Shown here in pieces: positions 25,753-34,356 of a DNA stretch of 64,000 nucleotides (the first letter of the stretch is position 1; every line of letters begins with the position of its first letter). This stretch comes from Allobosea sp. Root483D1 (GTDB lineage Bacteria > Pseudomonadota > Alphaproteobacteria > Rhizobiales > Beijerinckiaceae), in NCBI RefSeq assembly GCF_001429505.1, contig NZ_LMJW01000020.1, positions 259,644 through 323,643 on the forward strand, written 5' to 3'. The notes under the pieces were generated by a model that saw only the letters and a list, made by a program, of their open reading frames with translations, was not told the origin of the DNA and did no database searches. Both the position numbers and the translations under genes were made by a program.

Positions 25753-27369
25753 ATGTCCGCCGCGCCGGTCTCGCGTTCGTCCGCGCTGCCCGAGATCCCG
25801 CTTCCGAGCCGCCGCAGCCCCGAGCGGAACGAGCCGGAGCAGGTTTTCACTTTGCCGCAGGAGCCGGCGGAGCGGCCACGTCCGCGTCTCGAAGACGATC
25901 GCAGCGCGTCGCGCGAGAGCGCGGAAACCCGCGACGAGCCCAAATCGGATGACGGCGCGCGCCGGACGGCGGCGGCCGACGCCAAGTCTCCCGGCCGCCC
26001 CGATGAGCCTGGCAAGGACCGGCAGGCGGCAGGCGCCAACGAGCCGTCCGACAAGGCGAAGACGGACCCTGCGACCGACGCGGCAGCGACGAAGGACACC
26101 GTGGCTGCCGATGGCAAGACGGCCGAGGCGGCCGCTGGCGGCAAGCCGGCGAAGGGCAAGACGGCGGAGGAGAGCAAGGCTGCACTGGCCGCTGCGCTCG
26201 ACGGAGCACCCGTGATCGCCGAGGCCAAGCCGGAGGCTCAGGCCGTTCCGGTCGCTACGCCACAACCCGTGCCGGTTCCCGGCATCGCGGCCGAGTTCCT
26301 GGCACTGGCGGCGCTGACGGTTCAGGTCAGCGAGCCCGCAAAGCCGGACGGTGCTTCCACGTCAGAGGGCAAGCCTGAAGGCCAGGTGACTGCGGCGAGC
26401 ACTGTCACGAACACTGTCGCGCAGACGGCGGCGAACGGCCTCGCGGTTCCCGCTCCGACGGCGCCGGTCAAGGCCGATGGACAGGCCAGCGCGGCTGGCG
26501 AGGTCGCCGCGGCCGGCATCAAGGCCGGAACGACGCCGCAGCTCGCTGCGGCTCCCGGCAAGGCGAAGGTCGAGGCGACATCCGGCGAAGCCCAGCAGGG
26601 CGAGGCCAAGGCGGCCGATGGCCAGGCGATTTCGAAGGATGCGGGCGAAACCGGCAAGGCGACGCCGGTTGCGACCGGCAGCGAGATCAAGGCGACCGAG
26701 GCGGCAACCGCAGGCCAGCCTGCGCAGGCGGGCGCCGCTGACGACAAGGCTGCGCCCGCCACCGCTGCGCAGCCGACAAGCGCGCCCTCGATCCCGCAAG
26801 CCATTCTCGCAGTTGCCCCCCAGAGCCTGACAACGCCGCAGGCACCCGTAACCGAGCTCGACGCCGCCGCCCAGGCGACGGCCCATGCCCAGGCGGAAGC
26901 CGCGCACAAGATGCTCACGGGCGAGACCGGCCGGGCGACGCCGCTGCATGTCGTGCCGGTCGAGATCGGCGCCAGGGCGCTCGCCGGCAACAAGCGCTTC
27001 GACATCAGGCTGGATCCGGCCGAGCTCGGGCGGATCGACGTCAGCCTGGAGATTTCCGACAAGGGCGAGGTCAGCGCCAAGCTGATCGTCGACCGGGTCG
27101 AGACGCTGCATATGCTGCAGCGCGATGCGCGCACGCTCGAGCGTGCTTTCGAGCAGGCAGGCCTGAAGCCATCGGAAGGTGGAATCGACATGAGCCTGCG
27201 CGATTCCAATGACCAGCAGGCGGGTGCGCGCCAGCAGCGTCAGGACGAAGAGACGCCGCGCGGGCGCCGCGCCTGGGTCCAGGCCTCCGACGACAGCGCG
27301 CTCGTCGCCGAAGCGGCGAGCCTGCCACGCAATGCCAGCCGCCTCGGCGGCGTCGACCTCAGCATCTGA
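25753..27369 (+). CDS. fliK: Flagellar hook-length control protein FliK
   Basis: A 538-residue FliK-type protein. Residues 1 to about 390 are a low-complexity Ala/Lys/Glu/Pro-rich ruler region (KTAEAAAGGKPAKGKTAEE and similar), expected to be unfolded and exported. Residues about 395-500 are the Flg_hook domain with FDIRLDPAELGRIDVSLEIS and VETLHMLQRDARTLERAFEQ, which switches export specificity through FlhB. ATG 25753 has GGAGAG upstream and follows the sigma-54 promoter; the open frame upstream lacks homology. flgD follows 14 bases later. Confidence 0.88.
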   Translation: MSAAPVSRSSALPEIPLPSRRSPERNEPEQVFTLPQEPAERPRPRLEDDRSASRESAETRDEPKSDDGARRTAAADAKSPGRPDEPGKDRQAAGANEPSDKAKTDPATDAAATKDTVAADGKTAEAAAGGKPAKGKTAEESKAALAAALDGAPVIAEAKPEAQAVPVATPQPVPVPGIAAEFLALAALTVQVSEPAKPDGASTSEGKPEGQVTAASTVTNTVAQTAANGLAVPAPTAPVKADGQASAAGEVAAAGIKAGTTPQLAAAPGKAKVEATSGEAQQGEAKAADGQAISKDAGETGKATPVATGSEIKATEAATAGQPAQAGAADDKAAPATAAQPTSAPSIPQAILAVAPQSLTTPQAPVTELDAAAQATAHAQAEAAHKMLTGETGRATPLHVVPVEIGARALAGNKRFDIRLDPAELGRIDVSLEISDKGEVSAKLIVDRVETLHMLQRDARTLERAFEQAGLKPSEGGIDMSLRDSNDQQAGARQQRQDEETPRGRRAWVQASDDSALVAEAASLPRNASRLGGVDLSI

Positions 27370-27383
27370 AGGAGGGACGGACG

Positions 27384-28061
27384 ATGGCCGTTTCCAACAC
27401 CGGCACCTGGAGCCCCCAGCAGATCGCGGCGGCCCAGAACAACACCGCGACCGGCAGCGGCACCTCGATCGCCAATAATTTCGACCAGTTCCTGAGCTTG
27501 CTGACGACGCAGCTCAAGAACCAGAACCCGCTCGACCCGCTCGACACCAACCAGTTCACCCAGCAGCTGGTACAGTTCGCCGGTGTCGAGCAGCAGCTCA
27601 AGCAGAACGAGACGCTGACCGCGCTGCTCGGCCTCAGCAAGGCGACGACGGGCGCGAGCGCGATCGGCTTCGTCGGCCAGACGGTCACGGCGGATGGAGC
27701 GGCGACGCCGCTCAAGGACGGCAAGGCCGAGTGGAAGCTCAACGCCTCCAAGGGCGGCACCGGCACGATCACGATCAAGGATTCGAGCGGCAAGGTCGTC
27801 TACAGCGGCACGAAGACGCTGACGGCCGGCGACCAGACCTATGCCTGGGACGGCAAGACCTCGACTGGCTCCACAGCGCCCGATGGCGAATACGTCATCA
27901 CGGTGGATGGCGCCGACGTCTCCGGCGCGGCGATCACGGTCAAGACCGAGATCACCGGCAAGGTCGATGGCATCGACTTCTCGACCGCGGTGCCGACGCT
28001 GCTGATCGGCGCGATCAAGGTTCCGCTCGACAGGGTCAAATCGGTGAAGGCCACCAGCTGA
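27384..28061 (+). CDS. flgD: Flagellar hook capping protein FlgD
   Basis: A 225-residue hook-cap scaffold. The N-terminal export/capping region has the conserved FDQFLSLLTTQLKNQNPLDP followed by DTNQFTQQLVQFAGVEQQLK. The C-terminal half is the FlgD Ig-like/tudor region with YAWDGKTSTGSTAPDGEY. Length is typical. It follows fliK with GGAGGGACGG upstream, so both are probably read from the sigma-54 promoter as hook genes. Confidence 0.95.
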   Translation: MAVSNTGTWSPQQIAAAQNNTATGSGTSIANNFDQFLSLLTTQLKNQNPLDPLDTNQFTQQLVQFAGVEQQLKQNETLTALLGLSKATTGASAIGFVGQTVTADGAATPLKDGKAEWKLNASKGGTGTITIKDSSGKVVYSGTKTLTAGDQTYAWDGKTSTGSTAPDGEYVITVDGADVSGAAITVKTEITGKVDGIDFSTAVPTLLIGAIKVPLDRVKSVKATS

Positions 28062-28173
28062 AGAATCGGGTCATGCCTCATGCCGAAAGCCTGCGTGGTT
28101 GCTTTAGGCAAAATTTAAGCCCGACGGGGGTAGGCTCTCCGGCAGTAGGTCTGTTGAGTTGTGTGAGAGTACC

Positions 28174-28449
28174 ATGACCGAGCCGCTGCGACCGCGCGTC
28201 AAATATGTCATCGGGCCCGATGGGAGCCCGCTGACCATTGCCGACCTGCCGCCGATGAATACACGTCGCTGGGTGATCCGGCGCAAGGCCGAGGTCGTCG
28301 CCGCCGTGCGCGGCGGTCTGCTCAGCCTGGAGGAGGCCTGCCAGCGTTATACGCTGACGGTCGACGAATTCCTGAGCTGGCAGTCTTCGATCGATCAGCA
28401 CGGCCTCGCCGGCCTGCGCACCACCCGAATCCAGCATTATCGCCAATAA
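28174..28449 (+). CDS. sciP: CtrA inhibitor SciP (DUF1153)
   Basis: This 91-residue helix-turn-helix protein has the SciP core VKYVIGPDGSPLTIADLP, then RRWVIRRKAEVVAAVRGGLL, LTVDEFLSWQ and GLAGLRTTRIQHYR. In Caulobacter SciP binds CtrA and blocks transcription of CtrA-dependent promoters. Its place between flgD and fliF, next to CtrA-type boxes, agrees with control of flagellar genes. ATG 28174 is used; an upstream GTG at 28159 is less likely. A strong terminator follows 30 bases after the stop. Confidence 0.92.
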   Translation: MTEPLRPRVKYVIGPDGSPLTIADLPPMNTRRWVIRRKAEVVAAVRGGLLSLEEACQRYTLTVDEFLSWQSSIDQHGLAGLRTTRIQHYRQ

Positions 28450-28478
28450 GCCATTCTGGGATTTGATAAAATTCATTA

Positions 28479-28504
28479 GGCGCCGGCCGAATGGCCGGCG
28501 CCTT
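28479..28504 (+). terminator. Rho-independent terminator after sciP
   Basis: GGCGCCGGCC (28479-28488), loop GAAT, GGCCGGCGCC (28493-28502), then TT. The ten-base perfect GC stem between sciP and the fliF promoter separates the two transcription units. The T tract is short. Confidence 0.7.
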
Positions 28505-28558
28505 CCGCGTTTGCGCTACGGATTGTCCTCATCGAACTGTGCCGTTTCCTAACCGCCG

Positions 28559-28573
28559 TTAACCGGGCGCTAA
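28559..28573 (+). promoter_or_regulatory. CtrA box upstream of fliF
   Basis: TTAA-CCGGGCG-CTAA: two half sites separated by exactly seven bases, the CtrA consensus spacing (TTAA-N7-TTAA) with one change. The block through 28596 is closely matched at identical spacing before flhA (36363-36400). It lies about 77 bases before the fliF start. Confidence 0.7.
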
Positions 28574-28649
28574 CCATGCACTGGGAAAAACTTGCCTAGT
28601 GGTGTGTCTGCGCGTTGGTCTCGCAGGCACCGGGCGACGGAAAAACGGC

Positions 28650-30332
28650 GTGAACGGGCTACTGGATCAGTTCCGGAGATTCGGCGCGGCGCGGCTGGCG
28701 GCGATGCTGGCCGTGACGCTGGCGCTGATCGGCTTCTTCGCCTTCGTCATGCTGCGCATGTCGCAGCCGGCGATGGGCGTGCTCTTCGCCGACCTGTCGA
28801 GCCAGGACATCAGCGCCATCACCAAGGATCTCGATACGCGCGGCGTGAAATACGAGCTGCGTGGCGACGGGCAGACCATCCTGGCGCCGCGCGCCGACGT
28901 GCCGAAGCTCAGGCTAGAGCTCGCCGGCAAGGGCATCCCGTCCGGCGGCGGCGTCGGCTACGAGATCTTCGACAAGGGCGACGCCTTCTCCTCGACCAGC
29001 TTCGTCCAGAACATCAACCATCTGCGGGCGCTCGAAGGGGAGCTCTCGCGCACCATCCGCTCGATCAGCCGCGTCCAGGCGGCGCGGGTTCATCTTGTCA
29101 TTCCCGAGCGGCGCCTGTTCGAGCGCGATCGCGAGCCGCCGCGCGCCTCGATCGCGCTCAAGCTCGCCGGTGATCTCGACAACGCCCAGGTCAGGGCGAT
29201 CCGCCACCTCGTCTCCTCGGCCGTCGACGGCCTGAAGCCGGACCGGGTCTCGATCGTCGACGAGCGCGGCCGGCTCCTCGCCGATGGCGCCCAGGGCGAG
29301 CAGGGCATGGTCGGCGTGGCGCTGGACGAGCGCCAGGGCGCGATCGAGCGGCGGATCAAGGCGCAGGTCGACGACATCGTCGCCAGCATCGTCGGCCCGG
29401 GCCGCGCCCGCGTGCAGGTTTCGGCCCTGATCGATTCGAACCGGATCGAGAGCCGCTCCGAGACCTTCGATCCCGAGAGCAAGGTGATCCGCTCCAGCCA
29501 GAACCGCACGGAAGCCTCCGCCTCCAACGAGCAGCGCGAGGGCGTCACGGTCGGCAACGAATTGCCGGGCGCGCAGCAGAACCAGGGCCAGCAGCAGGGC
29601 CAGCAGCGCGACACCAACTCGAAGAACGAGGAGGTCGTCAACTACGAAATCTCGCGCACGACCCGTACCGAGGTGCAGGATGGCGGGCGGGTCCGCAAGC
29701 TCTCCGTCGCCGTGCTGGTCGATGGCGTCTACAGCCGGCAGGGCAACGAGACGAATTACCAGCCGCGGTCGCCGGAGGAACTGGAGCGGATCGGCCAGCT
29801 GGTGCGGACTGCGGTCGGCTTCGACCGCCAGCGCGGCGACCAGGTCGAGGTCGTCAACTTGCGCTTCGCCGAGGCGCCTCAGGCGCCGACCGATCTGACC
29901 GAGCAGACGCTGATGCAGCAGCTTACCTCCTTCACCAGGGAGGACGTCGTCCGCTTCGCCGAGATGGCCGTGATCGCGTTGCTCATCCTGATCGTGCTGA
30001 TGGTGGTGGTGCGGCCGCTGCTCAAGCAAGTGCTGGCGCCCGATCGCGAGCTCCGGGCCATCCCGAGCTTCATGCGCAACGGCGTGGTCGTCGTCGACCA
30101 GGGCACGGGCGATCCCTCGACCTTCTCCTCCGCGTCAGGCAGCGCGGGCGCGGGCAGCGAGCCCGGACAGATCGACGTCGATGCGCCGTCGGAGCGCATG
30201 CTCGCGATCGCGCAGGTCAAGGGCCAGCTCAAGGCGCAGTCGGTCGAGAAGATCGGCGCCATGGTCGCGCAGAATCCGGCGGATTCCGTCGCGGTGCTGC
30301 GCGGCTGGATCCACGAGAAAGCACCAGCGTGA
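28650..30332 (+). CDS. fliF: Flagellar MS-ring protein FliF
   Basis: A 560-residue inner-membrane MS-ring protein. A transmembrane helix spans about residues 15-36 and another about 438-458 (VIALLILIVLMVVVRPLLK). Between them are the YscJ/FliF domains (LFADLSSQDISAITKDLDTR; QNINHLRALEGELSRTIRSI) and a disordered Gln-rich segment. The C-terminal MLAIAQVKGQLKAQSVEKIG is the FliG-binding tail. GTG 28650 is preferred over an earlier in-frame GTG (28599) because homology starts there. It begins the CtrA-controlled fliF-fliG-fliH-fliN-flbD run. Confidence 0.94.
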   Translation: MNGLLDQFRRFGAARLAAMLAVTLALIGFFAFVMLRMSQPAMGVLFADLSSQDISAITKDLDTRGVKYELRGDGQTILAPRADVPKLRLELAGKGIPSGGGVGYEIFDKGDAFSSTSFVQNINHLRALEGELSRTIRSISRVQAARVHLVIPERRLFERDREPPRASIALKLAGDLDNAQVRAIRHLVSSAVDGLKPDRVSIVDERGRLLADGAQGEQGMVGVALDERQGAIERRIKAQVDDIVASIVGPGRARVQVSALIDSNRIESRSETFDPESKVIRSSQNRTEASASNEQREGVTVGNELPGAQQNQGQQQGQQRDTNSKNEEVVNYEISRTTRTEVQDGGRVRKLSVAVLVDGVYSRQGNETNYQPRSPEELERIGQLVRTAVGFDRQRGDQVEVVNLRFAEAPQAPTDLTEQTLMQQLTSFTREDVVRFAEMAVIALLILIVLMVVVRPLLKQVLAPDRELRAIPSFMRNGVVVVDQGTGDPSTFSSASGSAGAGSEPGQIDVDAPSERMLAIAQVKGQLKAQSVEKIGAMVAQNPADSVAVLRGWIHEKAPA

Positions 30333-30346
30333 CGGGAGCCTGAACC

Positions 30347-31429
30347 ATGGCCGCGACACGTTCCATCGCAACCCGCAGCGGAAGCGCCAGCTCCGACGAG
30401 TCGTCGAGCTATTCGGACGGCCCGACGACGCTCGAGAGCATGACCGGGCCGCAGCGCGCCGCCGTCATCCTGCTCATCCTCGGCGAAGAGCACGGCCGGG
30501 TGATCTGGCAGGAATTCGACGACGAGGAGATCCGCATCATCACCCGCGCCATGGCGGAGCTCGGCACGGTCGATTCCGACCAGGTCGAGAAGCTGATGCT
30601 CGACTTCGTCGGCCGGCTCTCCAGCGCCGGCGCGATCACCGGCTCGTTCGACCGCACGATCTCGCTGCTGGAAAAGATTCTGCCGGGCGATCAGGTCGCG
30701 CTGATCATGGAGGAGATCCGCGGTCCAGCCGGCCGCAACATGTGGCAGAAGCTCGGCAATATCGACGCGGTCGTGCTCGCCAACTTCCTCAAGAACGAGT
30801 ACCCGCAGACGATCGCCGTCATCCTGTCGCGCATCCGGCCGGATCATTCGGCCAGTGTTCTGCGCAACCTGCCGAACGAGCTTTCGATCGAGGTGGTCGG
30901 CCGGATGCTGCGGATGGAATCGGTGCAGAAGGAAGCGCTCGACCATATCGAGAACACGCTGCGCACCGAGTTCGTCTCGACCCTGACGCAGACGCGCCGG
31001 CGCGATCCGCACGAGATGATGGCCGAGATCTTCAACGGCTTCGACCGCCAGACCGAGATGCGCTTCCTCGCCGCGCTCGACGAGTCCAACCAGGAATCGG
31101 CCGAGCGCATCCGCGCCCTGATGTTCACCTTCGAGGATCTCGGCAAGCTCGATTCCGCCGGGCTGCAGACGATGATGCGCCAGGTCGACAAGGATGTGCT
31201 GGCGCGAGCCCTCAAGGGCGCCAATGAGGAGATGCGTGCCTTCTTCCTCGGGGCGATGTCGCAACGCGCGGCCAAGAACCTGCAGGACGACATGCAGAGC
31301 CTCGGCCCGATGCGGTTGAAGGACGTCGACGAGGCGCAGATGAAGATGGTGACCTTGGTCAAGGACCTCGCCGAGAAGGGCGAGATCGTCATCGCCAAGG
31401 GCAACGCCGAAGACGAGCTGGTGTACTGA
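30347..31429 (+). CDS. fliG: Flagellar motor switch protein FliG
   Basis: A 360-residue rotor protein. The N-terminal domain (GPQRAAVILLILGEEHGRVI) binds FliF, the middle domain carries FLKNEYPQTIAVILSRI (the EHPQT-like FliM/FliN site), and the C-terminal torque domain carries ALMFTFEDLGKLDSAGLQ and VDKDVLARALKGA. All three are complete. A short extra N-terminal extension (about 30 residues, Ser-rich) is alphaproteobacteria-like. It lies 14 bases after fliF and one base before fliH. Confidence 0.96.
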   Translation: MAATRSIATRSGSASSDESSSYSDGPTTLESMTGPQRAAVILLILGEEHGRVIWQEFDDEEIRIITRAMAELGTVDSDQVEKLMLDFVGRLSSAGAITGSFDRTISLLEKILPGDQVALIMEEIRGPAGRNMWQKLGNIDAVVLANFLKNEYPQTIAVILSRIRPDHSASVLRNLPNELSIEVVGRMLRMESVQKEALDHIENTLRTEFVSTLTQTRRRDPHEMMAEIFNGFDRQTEMRFLAALDESNQESAERIRALMFTFEDLGKLDSAGLQTMMRQVDKDVLARALKGANEEMRAFFLGAMSQRAAKNLQDDMQSLGPMRLKDVDEAQMKMVTLVKDLAEKGEIVIAKGNAEDELVY

Positions 31430-31430
31430 G

Positions 31431-32015
31431 ATGGCAGCAGCCAAGAAATTCATGTTCGACACCGACTTCCGCGGCAATGGCAGCAAGGCGGTCGACGAGG
31501 CGGCGCTCGAGGCCGCCAAGGCCGACGCTTTCCACCGCGGCCTCGACCAAGCCAGGCGGGACGGCGACCAGCAATTGGGCGCGCTGCTCTCGCAACTGGT
31601 GCGCCATGGCGAGCGGCTGCTGGCCCAGCAGGACGAGCGGCTGGCGCAGATCGAGGCCCAGGCGGCGCAGCTCGCGGTCGCGACCGCGCGCAGCCTCGCC
31701 GGTGCGGCCCTGGCGGACAAGCCGCTGGCGCAATTGCTCGCCGCGGCGCGCGAGTGCCTGGCCCATGCCCGGCATGCGCCGCATCTGGCGATCCGGGTGC
31801 ATGAGAGTCTGGTCGAGACCGTCGAGGGCAAGCTCTCCGGGCTGGCGCGCGAGACCGGCTTTGCCGGCCGCATCGTCGTGCTCGGCGAACCGGACATCGC
31901 CATCGGCGACGGCCGGTTGGAATGGGCCGATGGCGGCATCGCGATCGAAAGCGCAGCGCTCGACGAGGCGGTCGACAAGGCAGTCAGGGCCGTCTTCGGC
32001 CCGGCAGCGGGGTAA
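31431..32015 (+). CDS. fliH: Flagellar export regulator FliH-like protein
   Basis: A 194-residue protein that opens KKFMFDTDFRG, the short N-terminal signature of alphaproteobacterial FliH/FlbE. It then has a long Ala/Gln-rich helix (about residues 45-90) and a compact C-terminal domain with LGEPDIAIGDGRLEWADGGI, as in FliH and YscL stator proteins. FliH tethers the export ATPase FliI to the C-ring. Sequence conservation in this family is low, so the call leans on position between fliG and fliN. Confidence 0.82.
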   Translation: MAAAKKFMFDTDFRGNGSKAVDEAALEAAKADAFHRGLDQARRDGDQQLGALLSQLVRHGERLLAQQDERLAQIEAQAAQLAVATARSLAGAALADKPLAQLLAAARECLAHARHAPHLAIRVHESLVETVEGKLSGLARETGFAGRIVVLGEPDIAIGDGRLEWADGGIAIESAALDEAVDKAVRAVFGPAAG

Positions 32016-32020
32016 GACAG

Positions 32021-32377
32021 ATGGCAAGCGAAAACGACCTCAACCTGCCGCCGCTCAACCCGGCCGATCTCTCCTTCGACCACAATGCCGGGGGCGACTC
32101 GGTCGCGCGCTCCGGACCGGTTCCGGTCAAGACGGCGGAGGATCTCGAACAGGTCTTCGACGTACCGGTCACGGTGTCCGCGGTGCTCGGCTCGTCGCGG
32201 ATCGCGGTCGGCGATCTCCTGCGCGTCACGCCCGGCACGGTGCTGGAGCTCGACCGGCGCGTCGGCGAGGCGATCGACATCTTCGTCAACGAGCGCCTGG
32301 TGGCGCGCGGCGAGGTCGTGGTGGTCGAGGAACGCCTCGGCGTGACCATGACGGAAATCATCAAGACCGACCGGTGA
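32021..32377 (+). CDS. fliN: Flagellar motor switch protein FliN
   Basis: A 118-residue C-ring protein. The first 45 residues are polar and variable; residues about 45-115 are the SpoA domain (VFDVPVTVSAVLGSSRIAVG, LRVTPGTVLELDRRVGEAID, VVVVEERLGVTMTEI). ATG 32021 is preceded by GGGGTAAGA six bases after fliH. It forms the rotor base and the docking site for FliH-FliI. Confidence 0.95.
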   Translation: MASENDLNLPPLNPADLSFDHNAGGDSVARSGPVPVKTAEDLEQVFDVPVTVSAVLGSSRIAVGDLLRVTPGTVLELDRRVGEAIDIFVNERLVARGEVVVVEERLGVTMTEIIKTDR

Positions 32378-32421
32378 CGAACCGGCCGGAGCGACTGCAT
32401 TTTTCAAGGAAGGCCTAAGCC

Positions 32422-33786
32422 ATGCGCCTCATCATCGTCGGCAGCCTCAAGGGCCAGCTCATCACCGCCGCCAAGATCGCGGTGTCGCAGGGCGCGGCCG
32501 TCACCCATGCCGAGAACGTCGAGCAGGCGCTGGCGGTGCTGCGCGCCAAGGGCGGCGACCTCCTGATGGTCGATGTCGAGCAGCCGATCGCCAGGCTGGT
32601 CGCGGCGCTCGAGGCCGAGCGCATCCGCACCCCGCTGGTCGCCTGCGGCACCTCGACCGATGCCCGCGCCGCCGTCGCGGCGATCCAGGCCGGGGCGCGC
32701 GAATACGTGCCGCTGCCGCCCGATCCCGAGCTGATCGCCGCCGTGCTCGCCGCCGTCGCCGGCGACAAGGCCAGCCTGATCTGGCGCGACCCTGCCATGG
32801 AGCGCGTCGTCCAGCTCGCCAACCAGATCGCGCGCTCGGATGCGCCTGTCCTGGTCACCGGCGAGAGCGGCACCGGCAAGGAGATGATCGCGCAGCATCT
32901 GCACCAGAAGTCGCTGCGCAAGGACAAGCCGTTCGTCGCGGTGAACTGCGCCGCGATCCCCGACAACCTGCTGGAGTCGGAGCTGTTCGGTCATGAGAAG
33001 GGCGCTTTCACCGGCGCGATCGCGCGGCGGATCGGCAAGTTCGAGGAGGCGAATGGCGGCACGCTGCTGCTCGACGAAGTCTCCGAGATGGACGTGCGGC
33101 TGCAGGCCAAGCTGCTACGGGCGCTGCAGGAGCGGACGATCGACCGGGTCGGCGGCGCGCAGCCGGTCAAGGTCGACCTGCGTATCATCGCGACCTCGAA
33201 CCGCAATCTCGGCGATGCGGTGCGCGAGGGCTCCTTCCGCGAGGACCTGTTCTACCGGCTGAACGTCGTGCACCTGCGCCTGCCGGCGCTGCGCGAGCGG
33301 CCGGGCGACATCCTGGCGCTGGCCGACCACTTCGCCAAGAAATATGCCGAGCTGAACGGCATGCCGCTGCGGCCGATCGCTGCCGAGGCGCGCAAGCTCC
33401 TGCTCGGCAACAGCTGGCGCGGCAACGTCCGTGAGCTGGAGAACACCGTGCATCGCGCCGTGCTGCTGGCGCAGGGCGTCGAGATCGGCACCGAGGCGAT
33501 GCTGACGCCGGAAGGAGAGACGCTCGGACCGGCCAGCGGTCGCGACGTGGCTTCGCGGGCGGCGCAGACGGCGGAGGCGGTGACGCGCGGCCTGGTCGGG
33601 CGAACCGTCGCCGATGTCGAGCGCGACCTTATCCTCGACACGCTCGACCATTGCCTCGGCAACCGGACCCATGCCGCCAAGATCCTGGGCATCTCGATCC
33701 GGACCTTGCGCAACAAGCTCAGCGAATATCTCGCCGCCGGCGTCCCGGTGGCGGAGCCGGGACAGGCGCGGACGAACTCGCTCTGA
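32422..33786 (+). CDS. flbD: Sigma-54-dependent flagellar regulator FlbD
   Basis: A 454-residue NtrC-family activator. Residues 1-120 form a receiver-like domain without the full acidic pocket, as in FlbD. The AAA+ core (about 140-370) has Walker A GESGTGKE and the sigma-54 contact loop GAFTGA. The C-terminal Fis-type helix-turn-helix is [18 protein letters not shown]. In Caulobacter FlbD activates late flagellar genes and represses fliF. Its location behind fliN and the sigma-54 promoter before fliK fit that role. A stem-loop at 33816 follows. Confidence 0.93.
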   Translation: MRLIIVGSLKGQLITAAKIAVSQGAAVTHAENVEQALAVLRAKGGDLLMVDVEQPIARLVAALEAERIRTPLVACGTSTDARAAVAAIQAGAREYVPLPPDPELIAAVLAAVAGDKASLIWRDPAMERVVQLANQIARSDAPVLVTGESGTGKEMIAQHLHQKSLRKDKPFVAVNCAAIPDNLLESELFGHEKGAFTGAIARRIGKFEEANGGTLLLDEVSEMDVRLQAKLLRALQERTIDRVGGAQPVKVDLRIIATSNRNLGDAVREGSFREDLFYRLNVVHLRLPALRERPGDILALADHFAKKYAELNGMPLRPIAAEARKLLLGNSWRGNVRELENTVHRAVLLAQGVEIGTEAMLTPEGETLGPASGRDVASRAAQTAEAVTRGLVGRTVADVERDLILDTLDHCLGNRTHAAKILGISIRTLRNKLSEYLAAGVPVAEPGQARTNSL

Positions 33787-33815
33787 CCGTCGGCAGCAAG
33801 CGCCGAAAAAGAAGC

Positions 33816-33839
33816 GGGCCGGAGCGAAAGCTCCGGCCC
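33816..33839 (-). terminator. Bidirectional terminator hairpin between flbD and the YRRP protein gene
   Basis: A perfect ten-base stem GGGCCGGAGC/GCTCCGGCCC has a GAAA loop. On the minus strand it is followed by a T-rich stretch (CTTCTTTTTC), a good terminator for the small gene ending at 33852. It can also stop transcripts coming from flbD. Confidence 0.72.
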
Positions 33840-33851
33840 GTCAGAGGCCGC

Positions 33852-34169
33852 TCAGTAATAGCGACGACGATAATAATAGCGCCGAGGGCGGTAGTAATAA
33901 CGCGGCCTGGCATAATAGCGTGGCCGGGCATAATAACGTGGTCGAGCGTAATAACGCGGTCTACGATAATAGTAATACTGGCTGAATTCTGCGTTTGTCT
34001 CGTCGAGACCGTCCTTGATCTCGGCGGACAGCTCCTCCGGTTTATTGGCCGGATCCGGTGTCGGAACCGGCATGAGCTTGGGTTGCGCTGCCTCTGCAGC
34101 GGCGATGCCGCCGACGCTGGCAGCGGCAAGGCCGCCGAACAGCGCCATCACGAATGAACGTCGATCCAT
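33852..34169 (-). CDS. Small exported Tyr/Arg/Pro-repeat protein
   Basis: A 105-residue protein of unknown function. The leader MDRRSFVMALFGGLAAASVG with a twin-arginine-like start and Ala-rich cleavage region marks it as exported. A middle helix has EELSAEIKDGLDETNAEFSQ, and the last 30 residues are a repeat of RPRYYA units ending in Tyr/Arg-rich sequence. ATG 34169 has GGAGG six bases upstream. It is a paralogue of the gene at 35873-36223, sharing leader and middle helix but with a different repeat tail. Confidence 0.8.
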   Translation of the reverse strand: MDRRSFVMALFGGLAAASVGGIAAAEAAQPKLMPVPTPDPANKPEELSAEIKDGLDETNAEFSQYYYYRRPRYYARPRYYARPRYYARPRYYYRPRRYYYRRRYY

Positions 34170-34356
34170 GTCATGCCTCCAGTTGGTTCGATCCAGGCGC
34201 CGCGTTCCCACGAGGCCATTCTATTCCCCTTTCCGACCGTTCGTCACGCTCGCGACGTGACGATGGTTGACGAAAGGGCCGACGGCGCGGGAGACCGGCC
34301 GTTAGCTTGTTGTGACGGTTTGAGGTGCAATCGCCCAGTCGATGTCCTCCTCATTC

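Noticed and set aside
28580-28596. Sigma-54 promoter before fliF (TGGGAAAAACTTGCC)
   Set aside because: The GG-to-GC gap is nine, not ten, bases, and the CtrA-type block covers the same place with better support.
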